NCBI GenBank assembly: GCA_009731375.1
Contig: BJOX01000090.1
Coordinates: 616,480 to 640,064, forward strand
Reading direction: 5' to 3'
DNA from: Paulinella micropora
Taxonomy: Eukaryota; Cercozoa; Imbricatea; Euglyphida
DNA: 23,585 nucleotides
How positions within the stretch are numbered: the first letter of the stretch is position 1; each line of letters begins with the position of its first letter. Position numbers and translations under genes: made by a program. Of the stretch, positions 9,888 to 19,509 are shown in pieces. The notes under the pieces are model-generated. The model saw only the letters and a program-made list of their open reading frames with translations. It was not told the DNA's origin and did no database searches.

Positions 9888-9943
9888 CGCGACGCCGCCC
9901 AGCACTGCTCCTAGACTCACACCACCCGCGACAGGGGCAGGCG
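9888..9943 (-). CDS. Candidate exon, Gly/Val-rich hydrophobic segment (minus-strand gene)
   Basis: The minus strand reads CACAGATCTCAG (AG at 9945-9944), then 56 bp, then GTCGCG|GTAGTC. Two bases (CG) finish an incoming codon and the exit is phase 0. The translation is PAPVAGGVSLGAVLGGVA, hydrophobic and rich in regularly spaced glycine. The next exon (8872-8920) continues this composition and is in phase. Partial copies of this exon lie on both sides: donor-side copies downstream, interior copies upstream. The complete acceptor-plus-donor version occurs only here, which is why this copy is preferred as the functional exon. No family is recognised; a membrane-spanning or glycine-zipper role is inferred only from composition. 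Confidence 0.45.
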
Positions 9944-9955
9944 CTGAGATCTGTG

Positions 9956-10022
9956 TGTGCATATGAATATATGTATGTGTGTAGTAGGTATGTATGTGTG
10001 TGTGTGTGTGTGTGTGTCTGTA

Positions 10023-10090
<68 letters not shown>

Positions 10091-10122
10091 GTATGTATGC
10101 ACGCCACCCAGCACCGCTCCTA

Positions 10123-10168
<46 letters not shown>

Positions 10169-10256
10169 GTGTGTGTGTGTGTGTATATATATTTATGTAT
10201 GTATGCACCCCACCCAGCACCGCTCCTAGACTCTCTCTCTCTCTCTCTCTCTCTCC

Positions 10257-10335
<79 letters not shown>

Positions 10336-10381
10336 TGTATGTATGCATGTATGCACGTCGCCCAGCACCGCTCCTACACTC

Positions 10382-10478
<97 letters not shown>

Positions 10479-10515
10479 ATGTATGCACGTCCCCCAGCAC
10501 CGCTCAGTGACTCTA

Positions 10516-10577
<62 letters not shown>

Positions 10578-10605
10578 GACTCCTAGACTAATAGATAGAT
10601 AGAAA
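9956..10605 (-). repeat. Interior exon copies joined to four different microsatellites
   Basis: Cores at about 10101-10124, 10207-10230, 10354-10376 and 10486-10513 contain CCCAGCACCGCTCCTAGACT or a decayed form. On the minus strand this is the middle of the 9888-9943 exon. The flanks differ: GT and AT, TC, long TC, AT, and TATC. A last decayed CTCCTAGACTA is near 10581. Confidence 0.8.
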
Positions 10606-10611
10606 ATAGAT

Positions 10612-10646
10612 AGACCGCACCCCGCTACAGGGACCGGCGCAGAGGT
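10612..10646 (-). repeat. Decayed acceptor-side copy of the 9888-9943 exon
   Basis: Minus-strand CTCTGCGCCGGTCCCTGTAG followed by CGGGGTG resembles the first half of the exon at 9888-9943, but the acceptor AG has become TG. It lies upstream of that exon in minus sense. Confidence 0.55.
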
Positions 10647-10669
10647 CTATGTATGTATGTATGTATGTA

Positions 10670-10710
<41 letters not shown>

Positions 10711-10720
10711 GTATGAGATG

Positions 10721-10778
<58 letters not shown>

Positions 10779-10854
10779 GTAGGTAGGTAGGTAGATAGGT
10801 AGGTAGGTAGGTAGGTAGGTAGATAGGTAGGTAGGTAGGTAGGTGGGTAGATAT

Positions 10855-10906
<52 letters not shown>

Positions 10907-10920
10907 GTAGATAGGTAGGT
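10647..10920. repeat. ATGT, GT, GATA and GGTA microsatellites
   Basis: ATGT, then GT, then GATA and GGTA tetramers. No gene. Confidence 0.96.
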
Positions 10921-10974
10921 ACTTGCTGGCTGCCGGTGGCGGTGGGCTCGGCCGGATCAGTGACAGGGAGATGA
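10921..10974 (-). repeat. Donor-side copy of the 12118-12195 exon
   Basis: 54 bp matching 12116-12169 with two or three substitutions. It includes the CAGCAA|GTACCT donor and the codons for [12 protein letters not shown]. No acceptor half is present; TATC repeats precede it in minus sense. Confidence 0.85.
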
Positions 10975-10983
10975 GATAGATAG

Positions 10984-11520
10984 ATGAGATGTCGCAAAGG
11001 AATGTAGTCCTTGCAAAGGAACGCAGTTTCACATCAAACAATAATTTGTGTACTGTGCATGTGTCCGGGATGGGAATCACGGGTAGACTGTGTTCTGGAA
11101 AAAGAAGAGGAGGAAGGACGTTGAAGAAAAAGGCAATCTAGGAATGGAGAGTGGGAGGATAAGGAAGAAGAGAAAGAAAAGGAAGCCGTTAGTCCAAGTG
11201 TTTTGAGCACCGTAAGCTTGCGCAAGCTACAATGATGACATTGTATGAGGCCTAAACCCCCGCAGGGACCTAGCCCGGGCTATGCAACACTGGACGGCTA
11301 TGATGGAATGCAGTCACCAATACGGACTAGAGGAAGATTAGTCCAATTTTTGACTGCACAGGAGCGATAAATCGCAAAAGAGCAACGAGCTACGCAGGAG
11401 GATAGCTTGAAGCAAAGGGATTTGGATTGGGGATGGGAAAAACCCAAGGCGCGGAAACATCGATGAACAGAGAACGATACCATGCCGCGAGCCCCGCATT
11501 CGATTGGTCGAAGGTGGCAG
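10984..11520. other. Non-repetitive stretch, mostly unassigned
   Basis: About 540 bp of ordinary composition. On the minus strand there is a strong pyrimidine-rich acceptor (CCTCCTCTTCTTTTTCCAG, ending near 11095), followed by a frame reading [19 protein letters not shown], but no convincing donor. A second candidate exon lies at 11318-11405. It could be ordinary intron or an old mobile-element copy. Confidence 0.4.
11318..11405 (-). CDS. Weak candidate exon, Cys-rich (minus-strand gene)
   Basis: CCCTTTGCTTCAAG acceptor on the minus strand, 88 bp open, ATTG|GTGACT donor. It enters in phase 0 and leaves in phase 1, exactly what is needed to join the exons at 12118-12195 and 9888-9943. The translation begins [16 protein letters not shown] and ends [10 protein letters not shown]. 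Base composition is less GC-rich than the other exon candidates and other acceptors nearby are equally good, so this may be coincidence. Confidence 0.2.
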
Positions 11521-11523
11521 GTC

Positions 11524-11524
11524 C

Positions 11525-11564
<40 letters not shown>

Positions 11565-11566
11565 GT
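11524..11566. repeat. (GATA)n microsatellite
   Basis: Short GATA tract before the second donor-side copy. Confidence 0.95.
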
Positions 11567-11620
11567 ACTTGCTGGCTGCCGGTGGCGGTGGGCTCGGCCG
11601 GATCAGTGACAGGGAGATGA
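11567..11620 (-). repeat. Second donor-side copy of the 12118-12195 exon
   Basis: Identical to 10921-10974 over 54 bp, including the GTACCT donor-like start. It is again followed and preceded by GATA/GGTA arrays. The two copies share substitutions that the full exon lacks, so one arose from the other. Confidence 0.87.
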
Positions 11621-11686
11621 GATAGATAGATAGATAGATAGATAGATAGGTAGGTAGGTAGGTAGGTAGGTAGGTAGGTAGGTAGG

Positions 11687-11736
<50 letters not shown>

Positions 11737-11755
11737 TATAGATAGATAGATAGAT
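11621..11755. repeat. (GATA/GGTA)n microsatellite
   Basis: GATA and GGTA tetramers up to the third gap. Confidence 0.96.
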
Positions 11756-11765
11756 NNNNNNNNNN
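11756..11765. other. Assembly gap (10 N)
   Basis: Ten Ns between a GATA array and the second copy of the interspersed element; that copy may therefore be artificially truncated. Confidence 0.99.
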
Positions 11766-11945
11766 TCTAGTATAAACCGACAGAGCACTGTGGGTTTTAT
11801 TCCGGGCTCAACAAGCGAGAAAGGGCACCCTGAGGGAACAGGATTGTGCTTCCCGTCGCTATTTCGGCATATGACTTATAGGCGTATGGCTAGGCACACA
11901 TAAGGCACCCCACCACGGGCCCAGCACACCCACACCATCCCCTAA
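11766..11945 (-). repeat. Interspersed element, copy 2 (inverted)
   Basis: Reverse complement of 5738-5918 with about four substitutions in 180 bp. It begins exactly at the gap, so the rest of the element (equivalent to 5919-6160) may lie in unsequenced DNA. The other boundary (GGGGATGG/TAAT) is the same as in copy 1. Confidence 0.9.
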
Positions 11946-11981
11946 TTCTCTGTCTGTCGACAGATGGCACCAATTTCAAAA

Positions 11982-12033
<52 letters not shown>

Positions 12034-12058
12034 GTAGGTAGGTAGGTAGGTAGGTAGG

Positions 12059-12097
<39 letters not shown>

Positions 12098-12115
12098 GTA
12101 GGTAGGTAGCTAGGT
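11946..12115. repeat. (GATA/GGTA)n microsatellite
   Basis: GATA and GGTA arrays after a short unique TCTGTCTGTCGACAG stretch. The minus-strand donor of the next exon opens directly into it. Confidence 0.93.
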
Positions 12116-12117
12116 AC

Positions 12118-12195
12118 TTGCTGGCTGCTGGTGGCGGTGGGCTCGGCCGGATCAGGGACAGGGAGATGAAAGGCTAGGCCCAACTCCACAGCGGC
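12118..12195 (-). CDS. Candidate exon with strong splice borders (minus-strand gene)
   Basis: The minus strand has CATCTTCCCCTCCCCTCAG (AG at 12197-12196), 78 bp open in phase 0, and CAGCAA|GTACCT. It encodes 26 residues: AAVELGLAFHLPVPDPAEPT followed by ATSSQQ. The acceptor is the best in the window. It joins in phase to the exon at 13928-13968 upstream. Fragments are duplicated around it: the acceptor half at 12705-12776 (upstream) and the donor half at 11567-11620 and 10921-10974 (downstream). The complete version occurs only here. The function is unknown; the sequence is Pro/Glu/Thr-rich after a short hydrophobic start. Confidence 0.55.
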
Positions 12196-12236
12196 CTGAG
12201 GGGAGGGGAAGATGAGAGAGTTGATGTGGATGGTGG

Positions 12237-12628
12237 TGGTGGTGGTGGTGGTGGTGATGATTGTGATGGTGATGGTGATGATGATGATGGTGGTGGTGGT
12301 GGTGATGATGATGATAATGATGATGATGATGATGATGATTGATGATGATGATGATGATGATGATAAAATTATAATGATGATAATGATGATATTGATGATT
12401 ATGATGATGATGATGATGATGATGAAATGATAATGATGATGATGATGATGATGATGATGAGGATAATAATAATGATGATGATGATGATAAAATTATAATG
12501 ATAATGATGATATTGATGATTATGATGATTATGATGATGATGGTGATGGTGATGATGGTGATGGTGATGATGATGATGATAAAATTATAATGATAATGAT
12601 GATGATGATGATGAAGATGATGATGATG

Positions 12629-12672
<44 letters not shown>

Positions 12673-12704
12673 TATGATGATGATGATGATGATGATGAGT
12701 TTCC
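12237..12704. repeat. (GGT)n, (GAT)n, (AAT)n triplet arrays
   Basis: GGT then GAT with AAT blocks. Several near-copies of a GATGATAAAATTATAATGAT string (12356, 12480 and 12577) indicate higher-order duplication. The very long His/Tyr and Met/Ile frames are repeat translations. Confidence 0.95.
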
Positions 12705-12774
12705 AGGCCCAACTCCAAAGCGGCCTGAGGGGAGAGGAAGATGAGAGAGTTGATGTGGATGGTGGTGGTGGTGG

Positions 12775-12776
<2 letters not shown>
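12705..12776 (-). repeat. Acceptor-side copy of the 12118-12195 exon
   Basis: Minus-strand CTCATCTTCCTCTCCCCTCAG-type acceptor followed by codons for AALELGLET. It matches 12176-12249 with a few substitutions and then breaks into ATC repeats. It lacks a donor half, so it should act only as a decoy acceptor if used at all. Confidence 0.85.
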
Positions 12777-12820
<44 letters not shown>

Positions 12821-12890
12821 GATGATGAAATTATAATGATGATTTTGATGATGATGATGGTGGTGGTGGTGGTGGTGATGATGATGATGG

Positions 12891-12940
<50 letters not shown>

Positions 12941-12943
12941 ATG

Positions 12944-12975
<32 letters not shown>

Positions 12976-13057
12976 GGTGATGATGAAGATGAAGATAGTG
13001 ATGATGATGATGATGATGATGATGAAGATGATGATGAAGATGATGATGAAGATGATG

Positions 13058-13147
<90 letters not shown>

Positions 13148-13273
13148 GCGATTATGATGAATGATGATGATGAATATGACGATGACGAACATGAAATGAT
13201 AATAATGATAATGATGATGATGATGATGATAATGATGATGATGATGATGATAATGGTGAAGATAACGATGAAG

Positions 13274-13340
<67 letters not shown>

Positions 13341-13404
13341 CGATTATGATGAATGATGATAATGAATATGATGACGACGAACATGAAATGATAATAATAA
13401 TAAC

Positions 13405-13444
<40 letters not shown>

Positions 13445-13450
13445 GTAATG

Positions 13451-13519
<69 letters not shown>

Positions 13520-13530
13520 GTAATAATAAT
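12777..13530. repeat. (GAT)n and (AAT)n triplet arrays
   Basis: Alternating GAT/GGT and long AAT blocks (13058-13146, 13278-13330, 13398-13530). An approximately 55-bp string around GACGAACATGAAATGATAAT occurs twice (about 13186 and 13375). Confidence 0.96.
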
Positions 13531-13540
13531 AGTGCTTCTC

Positions 13541-13762
13541 TGTTAATGGCTGATGCAAATCTGCACATGCGCCTCCATCGTCTCACCCGTGAGGGGAGTA
13601 CGAAGAATTGACGATAGGCTCTAATGACACCCCCGCAAGGGCAGTTCCAACACTTCCAGACGGACCGGTATGTTCAATGAAAATACTGGTGGCACCGACG
13701 GGAATCGAACTGGCGACAGGGCCCAGATGGTAGAACTTGACCACTGGGCTATCACGATGTCC
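13541..13762 (-). mobile_element. tRNA-derived SINE
   Basis: On the minus strand, starting at 13762, there is a tRNA-like head. Box A TAGCCCAGTGG is at 13751-13741 and box B GTTCGATTC at 13710-13702, 30 bp apart as in a tRNA promoter. The head continues as CCCGTCGGTGCCACCA and is followed by a tRNA-unrelated body reaching to about 13541. Both ends abut AAT/ATT arrays, either because it inserted into the array or because its tail seeded it. The pol III internal promoter looks intact. The head does not fold into a canonical tRNA on inspection, so it is not called as a tRNA gene. The SINE family is not identified. Confidence 0.72.
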
Positions 13763-13815
<53 letters not shown>

Positions 13816-13927
13816 GATGATGATGATGATGATGATGCTGATCATACTGGTGATAATGGTTGTGGTGACGATGATGTATGTATGTATGTATGTATGTATA
13901 TATGTATGTATGTATGTATGTATAAAC
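13763..13927. repeat. AAT, GAT and ATGT microsatellites
   Basis: AAT array, short GAT array, then ATGT up to the donor of the next minus-strand exon. Confidence 0.95.
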
Positions 13928-13968
13928 CTGTGCTGAGGCCTGGTCCATATTGCCTTCTAAACCAAACG
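13928..13968 (-). CDS. Candidate exon, most 5' seen of the minus-strand gene
   Basis: The minus strand has ATGCATGTCAG (AG at 13970-13969), 41 bp, then GCACAG|GTTTAT. Two bases complete an incoming codon and the exit is phase 0, so it joins the exon at 12118-12195. The translation is FGLEGNMDQASAQ. Eight further copies of most of this exon lie upstream in minus sense (13969-15030), but only this copy keeps the ASAQ codons and donor. The pyrimidine tract is poor because an ACAT/ATGT microsatellite precedes it. The phase fit supports it; the short length weakens it. Confidence 0.4.
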
Positions 13969-15030
13969 CTGACATGCATAGATACATAGATACATAGATA
14001 GATAGATAGATACATACATGCATACATGCATACATACTTGCATACATACATATATGCATGCGGCCTGGTCCATATTGCCTTCTAAACCAAACGCTAACAT
14101 CCATACATACATACATAGATACATACATACATACATAGATACATACATGCATACATGCATACATATTTGCATACATACATACATGCATGCGGTGCTGGTC
14201 CATATTTCCTTCTAAACCAAACGCTAACATGTATCCATACATACATAGATACATAGATACATAGATACATAGATACATAGATACATACATAGAGACACAT
14301 AGATACATACATGCATACATGCATACATATTTGCATACATACATACATGCATGCGGCCTGGTCCATATTTCCTTCTAAACCAAACGCTAACATGCATACA
14401 TATATAGATACATAGATACATAGATACATACATGCACACATGCATACATATTTGCATACATACATACATGCATGCGGCCTGGTACATATTTCCTTCTAAA
14501 CCAAACGCTAACATCCATACATTCATACATACATAGATACATAGATACATAGATACATACATGCATACATGCATACATACATGCATACATACATACATGC
14601 ATGCGGCCTGGTCCATATTTCTTTCTTAACCAAACGCTAAGATACATACATATATAGATACATAGATACATACATAGATACATACATGCATACATGCATA
14701 CATACTTGCATACATGCATACATGCATGCGGCCTGGTCCGTATTGCCTTCTAAACCAAACGCTAACATCCATCCATACATACATACATAGATACATACAT
14801 AGATACATACATCATGCATGCATATATATTTGCATACATACATATATGCATGCGGCCTGGTCCATATTGCCTTCTAAACCAAACGCAAACATCCATACAT
14901 ACATACATACATAGATACATACATACATACATAGATACATACATGCATACATGCATACATATTTGCATACATACATACATGCATGCGGCGCTGGTCTATA
15001 TTTTTTTCTAAACCAAACACTAACATCCAT
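13969..15030 (-). repeat. Eight-copy minisatellite derived from the 13928-13968 exon
   Basis: The core GGCCTGGTCCATATT(G/T)CCTT followed by CTAAACCAAACGCTAACAT starts at 14062, 14191, 14355, 14476, 14605, 14730, 14854 and 14987 (the exon's own copy is at 13937). Spacing is 121 to 164 bp, filled with ACAT, GATACATA and ATGC repeats. On the minus strand each begins TGTTAG|CGTTTGG, keeping an acceptor, and then runs into GCATGCATG instead of the donor. These are acceptor-side copies in the upstream intron. Confidence 0.9.
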
Positions 15031-15930
15031 ACATACACTACATACATAGATACATACATACATACATGCATATATATTTGCATACATACATACATGCATG
15101 CATGTATGCATGCATGCATGACATACATGACATACATACATACATACGTACATGCATGCACAGACACACACACATACATACATACATGCATGCATGTATG
15201 CATGCATACATAAATACATCCATCCATACATCCATACATACATACATACATATATGCATGCATGCATGCATACATACATACATACATACATAGATACATA
15301 CATACATACATACATACATACATACATACATACATAATTACATACGACATACATACACACGTACGTGCGTGCGTACGTACGTTCGCGTTCGTTCGTACGT
15401 GCGTACGTACGTAAGTACATACATACATACATACATACATACATACATACGTACATACGTACATACGTACGTACGTAACGTACGTACGTACGTACGTACA
15501 TACATAGATACACATACATACATACGTACGTACGCAACGTAAGTATGTAGGTAGGTACGTACGTAAATAAATAAATACATACATACATACATGCATGCAT
15601 GCATGCATACATGCATGCATGCATACATACATACATACATACATACATACATACATACATAATTACATACATACATAATTACATACGACATACATACATA
15701 CGTACGTGCGTGCGTACGTACGTTCGCGTTCGTTCGTACGTAAGTACATACATAAATACATACATACATACGTGCGTAAGTAACGTACGTACACACATAC
15801 ATACACATACATACATACGTACGTACGCAACGTACGTATGTAGGTACGTACGTACGTACGTAAATAAATATATACATACATACATACATGCACGCATGCA
15901 TGCATACATGTCTGATTGCCTGCATGCATA
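15031..15930. repeat. (ACAT)n with palindromic ATGC and ACGT blocks; internal duplication
   Basis: ACAT arrays with TGCATGCA and TACGTACG blocks. A segment beginning TAATTACATACGACATACAT occurs at 15335 and 15676 and continues through GTACGTGCGTGCGTACGTAC and GTTCGCGTTCGTTCG. The repeat distance is about 341 bp. The second copy is shortened. Confidence 0.93.
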
Positions 15931-16165
15931 TATATACAGTACATTACAAAACTTAACATAGCATTACATAACATAACATAACATAACATAACATAACCAA
16001 TAAAAAACATAACATAACATAACATAACATATCACAACAAAACAAAACAAAACATGACATGACATGACAAAACATAACATAACATAACATAACATAACAC
16101 ATTGCATGACATTTCATTTCATTTCATTACATTACATTACATTAAATACATACATACATACAGAT
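15931..16165. repeat. (AACAT)n and related pentamers
   Basis: ACATAACATA pentamers with AAAAC, ATGAC, CATTT and CATTA variants, ending in a short ACAT tract. Confidence 0.95.
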
Positions 16166-17522
16166 TTGTACGAAGTCGTCAAAGAACTGTAGGGGGTACG
16201 ACAGTATGACACAAAGATTCAGTGTTTTTCACTCCAGTGCCTACATTTGGTTTCCACTATCATAGTACTCACCAAAATATCACTATATAAGATGCGCCTC
16301 ACACGAGATAAAAACCATGCGCTTACGGAGACTTTCAGGACTGACAGTGCAAAATTTTCCGCTTTTCTTATTTGTGCTAACGTCACTCACAAGAAACTGT
16401 TTTTCACCATAATTTGCACGCTAGTTTCTGTAAGTTTTTAACGCTTACCTTCTGCGCAGGCTACGCCTTGCATTTTATGTCACGCGGCAGAGAATGTGAG
16501 TGGTGTAGGAGAGTAGAACCACTGGATTCGCGCCTACAAAAGACCAAACTGTAAAATGAAGGTGCCAGTTTTACAATTTAGGCCGGATGGATAATATAGA
16601 CAAAGAAGAAGGCATTGGGCAAAAATGTCCAGAAAAAGGCCGATCCAAAAAGACCTGGTAAAAGTGGCAATCGCGGTCATTCGACTATCTGGTGGGAATC
16701 GTTGTCGAAGGGGGTTTTCCATTACGAAAATGAGTGAAAGCATCGAATTCAAACATACCCAATATAAAGTCTGGGAGCTGGTGTGTATATTATCGTTATA
16801 TTATTGTCTTTTCTTCTCGGTTACTTTGGATACCCGATGGTCTGCTGTACTGTTCGTTGAAATTCATCTGACTTATATCACTCTCATTGTATTCATCTCT
16901 CCACAAGTACTTCCAAGACAACCAGCTCTCTCATTCTCCATTCGTCTCTTCTCTTGCATTACCCTCCTTCACTATCTCTCCTCCTCTGTAGTCTCTGCGA
17001 ATCTCTCTGTGTAACACAATTTTGTCTGTACTGAGTTTAGTACTTTCTGCTTCTAAAACCACTGGTAATTCAGACGACCAGTACGATTTATATCATTTTT
17101 GGATATTACGTTAATAAAGGGACGTGGTAACCCTTTCAGTGCTTTGACATGAGTCTGTGTGTAAGTCTCTCTGTAAAAAAATTAGCTGAATAAGAAACAA
17201 CAATTACCTCTAATAGCCTAGCCTGGCTTAAATATGTATAATATACAGTACATGCTCTCTAATAGCCTATGCCTATCTATAGTACTATCTATATCTTTCA
17301 GTGCTTTGATATGAATCTGTGAAGCTCTGTAAGTCTCTCTGTAAACATTGGCTGAATAAGAAAAAACAGTTACCCCTAATAGCCTAGCCTAGCCTAGCCT
17401 AAATACGTGTAATATAAAGTACATGCATATGCCTATCTATAGTCTGTTTCTTTCTTTGTTTAATTATTGCTTCATGCATGCATTTGTTCAATCCATTATT
17501 CATTCACATGTGCCATTGACAG
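16166..17522. other. Non-repetitive stretch between two divergent candidate genes
   Basis: About 1.36 kb, the longest non-SSR DNA in the window. If the exon chains are right, the minus-strand gene (first seen exon 13928-13968) and the plus-strand gene (first seen exon 17523-17588) point away from each other across it, so it could hold first exons and a shared promoter. A plus frame at 16625-17014 (129 codons; MSRKRPIQKDLVKVAIAV near the start, Leu/Ser-rich at the end) has no recognised family and does not splice in phase to 17523. I do not call it as a gene. No convincing TATA or CpG island stands out. Confidence 0.35.
17133..17443 (+). repeat. Degenerate tandem duplication, period 162 bp
   Basis: Copy 1 at 17133-17283 and copy 2 at 17295-17443. 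Both begin CTTTCAGTGCTTTGA and share GTAAGTCTCTCTGTAAA, AATAGCCTAGCCT and GCCTATCTATAGT. Divergence is clearly higher than in the SSR-linked duplications, so it is older. Confidence 0.85.
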
Positions 17523-17588
17523 GCCAATGTCGTGGTCTCCGGACCCTCCCCCAGACCCGGCGTCTGTTGACATGAATGAGGAGGATGG
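17523..17588 (+). CDS. Candidate exon 1 of plus-strand gene (first seen)
   Basis: TGTGCCATTGACAG (AG at 17521-17522) precedes 66 bp of GC-rich sequence ending GAGGATGG|GTAATG. The only frame without a stop needs one base to finish the incoming codon and leaves in phase 2. It reads PMSWSPDPPPDPASVDMNEED, quoted here in full at 21 codons only as its start PMSWSPDPPPDP and end ASVDMNEED. The first frame has a TGA. Pro/Asp-rich composition and the good donor make it look coding. Neighbours: the exon at 17845 is in the same phase. The intron between them is ATGT repeat. Confidence 0.5.
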
Positions 17589-17844
17589 GTAATGTATGTA
17601 TGTATATGTATGTACATATGTATGTATGTATGTATGTAAATTGTATGTAAATTGTATGTATGTATGTATGTATGTACATTGTATGTATCTATGTAAGTAT
17701 GTATGTATGTATGTATGTATGTATGTATGTATGTACATATGTATGCATGCATGCATGTATGTATGTATGTATGTATGTATGTATGTATGTATATATATAG
17801 GTATGTGTGTATGCATGTATGTATGTATGTATGTATGTATGTAG
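17589..17844. repeat. (ATGT)n microsatellite intron
   Basis: ATGT array with TGCA and TACA variants that occupies the whole space between the two candidate exons, from the GTAATG donor to the GTATGTAG acceptor. Confidence 0.93.
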
Positions 17845-17877
17845 GACTGGTCCCGTCACACGCAGTCGAAGGAGAGG
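17845..17877 (+). CDS. Candidate microexon (33 bp) of plus-strand gene
   Basis: A GTATGTAG acceptor (AG at 17843-17844), 33 bp, then AGAGG|GTACAT. It enters and leaves in phase 2, so it can be included or skipped without changing frame. It adds TGPVTRSRRR, a basic stretch, after the acidic end of the previous exon. The ATGT array supplies a poor pyrimidine tract, so usage is uncertain. The bases are non-repetitive and GC-rich, unlike both flanks. Confidence 0.4.
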
Positions 17878-17878
17878 G

Positions 17879-17909
<31 letters not shown>

Positions 17910-18023
17910 GTATACATACATACATCACAGATCATTCATAGCATACATACATAGCATACATACATAGCATACATATCATACATAGCATGCATATCATACA
18001 TATCATACATAGTATACATAGCA

Positions 18024-18054
<31 letters not shown>

Positions 18055-18284
18055 CATGCATACATACATACATACATACATACATAGTATACATACATAA
18101 CATACATACATACATAGCATACATACATATCATACATAGTATACATAGCATACATACATACATACATACATACATTCATACATACATACATAGTATGCAT
18201 ACATAACATACATACATACATAGCATACGTACATAGCATGCATAGCATACATAGCATACATAGCATACATAGCATACATAGCAT

Positions 18285-18315
<31 letters not shown>

Positions 18316-18567
18316 TACATACATACATATTATACATACATAACATACATACATACATAGCATACATACATAGCATACATAGTATACATAGCATACATAC
18401 ATACATACATACATGCATACATACATACAAAAATACATACATACATACATACATACATACATTCATAGCATACATAGCATACATACATAGCATACATAGC
18501 ATACATAGCATGCATAGCATACATACATAGTATAGATTACATACATACCACACATAACATAAATTAG
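17878..18567. repeat. (ACAT)n/(GCATACATA)n arrays
   Basis: ACATACAT and CATAGCATACATAG repeats with higher-order duplication (for example, TATTATACATACATAACATA-type strings recur). No non-repeat sequence above 20 bp. Confidence 0.95.
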
Positions 18568-19509
18568 GCAAGACATACCGAGTCCGCCACTCATACATAG
18601 CATACATAGCATACATAGCATACATAGCATACATAGCATACATATTATACATAGCATAGATAACATAAATTAGGGAGTCCGTCACTCCCCACCCTCCACC
18701 AGGAATTACCTCCCTCTCATACATAGCATGCATAGCATACATAGCATACATAACATACAATTATACATAGCATAGATAACATAAATTAGTGAGTCCGTCA
18801 CTACCGACCCCGCATCAGGAATTATCTCCCTCTCATACATAGCATACATAGCATACATAGCATACATAGCATACATAGCATGCATAGCATACATATTATG
18901 CATAGCATAGAGAACATACATTAGGGAGTCCGCCACTCCCGACCCTCCACCAGGAATTACCTCTCTCTCATACATAGCATACATAGCATACATAGCATAC
19001 ATAGCATACATACATAATACATAGCATAGATAACATAAATTAGGGAGTCCTCCACTCCCCACCCTCCACCAGGAATTACCTCTCTCTCATACATAGCATA
19101 CATAGCATACATACATAATACATAGCATACATACATAATACATAGCATATATAACATAAATTAGGGAGTCCTCCACTCCCCACCCTCCACGAGTTACCTC
19201 TCTCTAATACATAGCATACATAGCATACATAGCATACATAGCATACATAGCATACATATTATACATAGCATACATAACATAAATTAGGGAGTCCTTCACT
19301 CCCCACCCTCCACCAGGAATTACCTCTCTCTCATACATAGCATACATAGCATACATGGCATACATAGCATACGTACATAGCATACATACATGCATACATA
19401 CATACATAGCATACATAGCATACATAGCATGCATAGCATACATAGCATACATACATAATACATACATACATACATACATAGTATACATAGTATACATGAC
19501 ATACATTAG
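18568..19509 (+). repeat. Seven-copy minisatellite derived from the 19510 exon start
   Basis: The core AATTAG|G, GAGTCCGCCACTCC, CCACCCTCCACCAGGAATTA, CCTCTCTCT recurs with GAGTCC at 18590, 18675, 18791, 18925, 19045, 19165 and 19289; the exon itself has it at 19522. Spacing is mostly 116-134 bp, filled by CATAGCATA. Each core carries ATTAG acceptor-like sequence and the first 35-40 exon bases, then returns to the repeat without a donor. Confidence 0.92.

Noticed and set aside
11034-11095. Minus-strand exon after the strong TTTTTCCAG acceptor
   Set aside because: Phase 0 entry hits a TGA at once and no good donor follows; kept only as a note in the unassigned stretch.
12152-13558. 468-codon minus-strand frame with His, Tyr and Ser runs
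   Set aside because: It is triplet repeat read through an exon-edge copy; only the island at 12118-12195 has splice borders.
13683-13762. Functional tRNA gene
   Set aside because: A and B boxes are present but the head does not give a clean cloverleaf by eye and continues into a long body, as in a SINE.
13928-15011. CRISPR-like direct repeats with spacers
   Set aside because: Spacers are microsatellite, not unique sequence; repeats match a nearby exon edge; the context is eukaryotic.
16625-17014. 129-codon plus-strand frame in unique DNA
   Set aside because: No recognised family, Leu/Ser-rich ending, does not splice in phase to 17523, and an overlapping minus frame is of similar quality.
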